From an uncultured Clostridia bacterium (lineage in GTDB: Bacteria; Bacillota; Clostridia; Christensenellales; UBA1242): a DNA stretch of 8,030 nt. This document shows positions 7,665 through 8,030 of the stretch, one piece after another (position 1 is the first letter of the stretch; each line of letters begins with the position of its first letter). Made by a program: the position numbers and the translations under genes. Under the pieces are notes generated by a model, which was not told where the DNA came from, did no database searches, and saw only the letters and a list, made by a program, of their open reading frames with translations. The stretch lies in assembly GCA_937891595.1 (NCBI GenBank), contig CALATF010000038.1:1-8030 (forward strand), written 5' to 3'.

Positions 7665-7689
7665 CACCGTCACTGTGAGAGACACGGTG
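7665..7689 (+). other. GC-rich hairpin at the start of the rRNA leader
   Basis: CACCGT (7665-7670) is complementary to ACGGTG (7684-7689) around a 13-base loop, right at the predicted transcription start. Six strong pairs stand out in an otherwise AT-rich leader. There is no T-run after it, so it does not look like a terminator. It could protect the 5' end or take part in rRNA leader folding; that role is a guess. Confidence 0.5.
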
Positions 7690-7727
7690 GCTGTTCCATT
7701 AAAATTTAATAGTTAAGGTTTATACAA

Positions 7728-7740
7728 AGTTCTTGGAAAT
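7728..7740 (+). promoter_or_regulatory. boxA-like antitermination element in the rRNA leader
   Basis: AGTTCTTGGAAAT resembles the TGTTCTTTGAAAA-type boxA of Gram-positive rRNA leaders, which binds NusB/NusE (S10) to keep polymerase from terminating early. Its position, about 60 bases after the transcription start and about 105 before the 16S gene, is sensible. The match is imperfect, so this is a moderate call. Confidence 0.45.
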
Positions 7741-7768
7741 TTCAAGGATTTTAATCAAGCAAAACTTT

Positions 7769-7792
7769 AAACAAATAGTCAATGATTTGTTT
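7769..7792 (+). other. Hairpin in the 16S leader
   Basis: AAACAAAT (7769-7776) pairs perfectly with ATTTGTTT (7785-7792) around an 8-base loop, between the boxA-like element and the 16S gene. It may be part of the leader fold that guides pre-16S processing. The matching 3' half of any RNase III processing stem would lie beyond the window. It is AT-rich, so stability is modest. Confidence 0.4.
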
Positions 7793-7845
7793 TGAGCAGA
7801 AGCTTTAAATACGATAATATAATCACAAAGATTTTATTATACAAA

Positions 7846-8030
7846 TTTATTTAGAGTTTGATTCTGGCTCAGGACGAACGCTGGCGGCGTGCTTAATACA
7901 TGCAAGTCGAACGGGATTTGTTTGTTGCACAAAGCATTTTAATTTAAGATGTTTTGTGCAACAATCATATCTAGTGGCGGACGGGTGAGTAACGCGTGAA
8001 TAATCTGCCTTTTACAGGGGGATAACAGTT
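7846..8030 (+). rRNA. rrs: 16S ribosomal RNA (5' end only; continues past the window)
   Basis: The universal 5' segment is plain: AGAGTTTGAT at 7853, then GGCTCAGGACGAACGCTGG and CATGCAAGTCGAACGGG. After V1 comes the conserved GTGGCGGACGGGTGAGTAACGCG. AGAGTTTGAT is position 8 in Escherichia coli numbering, so the mature 5' end is at about 7846. Only some 185 of about 1500 bases are present. The GCGTGCTTAATACATGC wording and the post-V1 TACAGGGGGATAACAGTT segment fit Bacillota, probably Clostridia. The 27F primer site has TT where the classical primer has TC. Confidence 0.97.
7922..7964 (+). other. Extended V1 (helix 6) stem of the 16S rRNA
   Basis: Bases 7922-7940 pair with 7946-7964 over 19 continuous pairs, two of them G-U, closed by a five-base AATTT loop. 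The segment between the conserved CGAACGGG and AGTGGCGGACGG is roughly 25 bases longer than in Escherichia coli. The G-U pairs within an otherwise perfect stem suggest selection on structure, which supports a real, functional 16S gene and a distinctive lineage marker. Confidence 0.8.

Noticed and set aside
7792..7823. Second rRNA promoter (TTGAGC with TATAAT at 7818-7823)
   Set aside because: The spacer would be 20 bases, and transcription would start only ~15 bases before the mature 16S end, leaving no room for a processing leader.

Overview
The window comes from a very AT-rich, Gram-positive-type bacterium. The first ~185 bases of a 16S rRNA gene lie at the right end. Their 5' signature and the wording after V1 (a TACAGGGGGATAACAGTT-type stretch) fit Bacillota, most likely Clostridia of the uncultured gut type. 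I cannot fix the order or genus from 185 bases. Everything recognisable is on the + strand.

Layout. (1) Bases 2-6709: the 3' 6.7 kb of a giant gene whose start lies left of the window. It encodes a secreted, almost entirely repetitive right-handed beta-helix surface protein. A first helix domain has xG[IL]-type coils. A cap/linker follows, and then a second helix domain with more than 50 Pmp-like GG[GA][IV] coils. The protein ends in a short tail with no recognisable wall or membrane anchor. (2) Bases 6777-7385: a ~202-residue hypothetical protein of very skewed composition (28 Phe; no Pro, Thr or Trp), with a good ribosome binding site 67 bases after the giant gene. (3) A strong intrinsic-terminator-like hairpin (6877-6936) that lies inside the first quarter of that small gene rather than after it. 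(4) Bases 7386-7633: AT-rich intergenic DNA ending in A-tracts spaced roughly one helical turn apart. (5) Bases 7634-7845: a consensus-like rRNA promoter and leader with a GC-rich hairpin, a boxA-like element and a second hairpin. (6) From ~7846: the 16S rRNA gene, running off the right edge, with a long V1 stem.

How the parts relate. The surface-protein gene and the small gene may share a transcript, because no terminator is visible between them. The internal hairpin would then either end the surface-protein message or limit expression of the small gene. The rRNA operon has its own strong promoter and is functionally unrelated. The most unusual observations are the terminator-like hairpin embedded in an open reading frame, the anchorless two-domain giant beta-helix, and a recent 159-base two-coil duplication near its C-terminus. 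I see no CRISPR array, mobile element, tRNA or multi-gene defence system.
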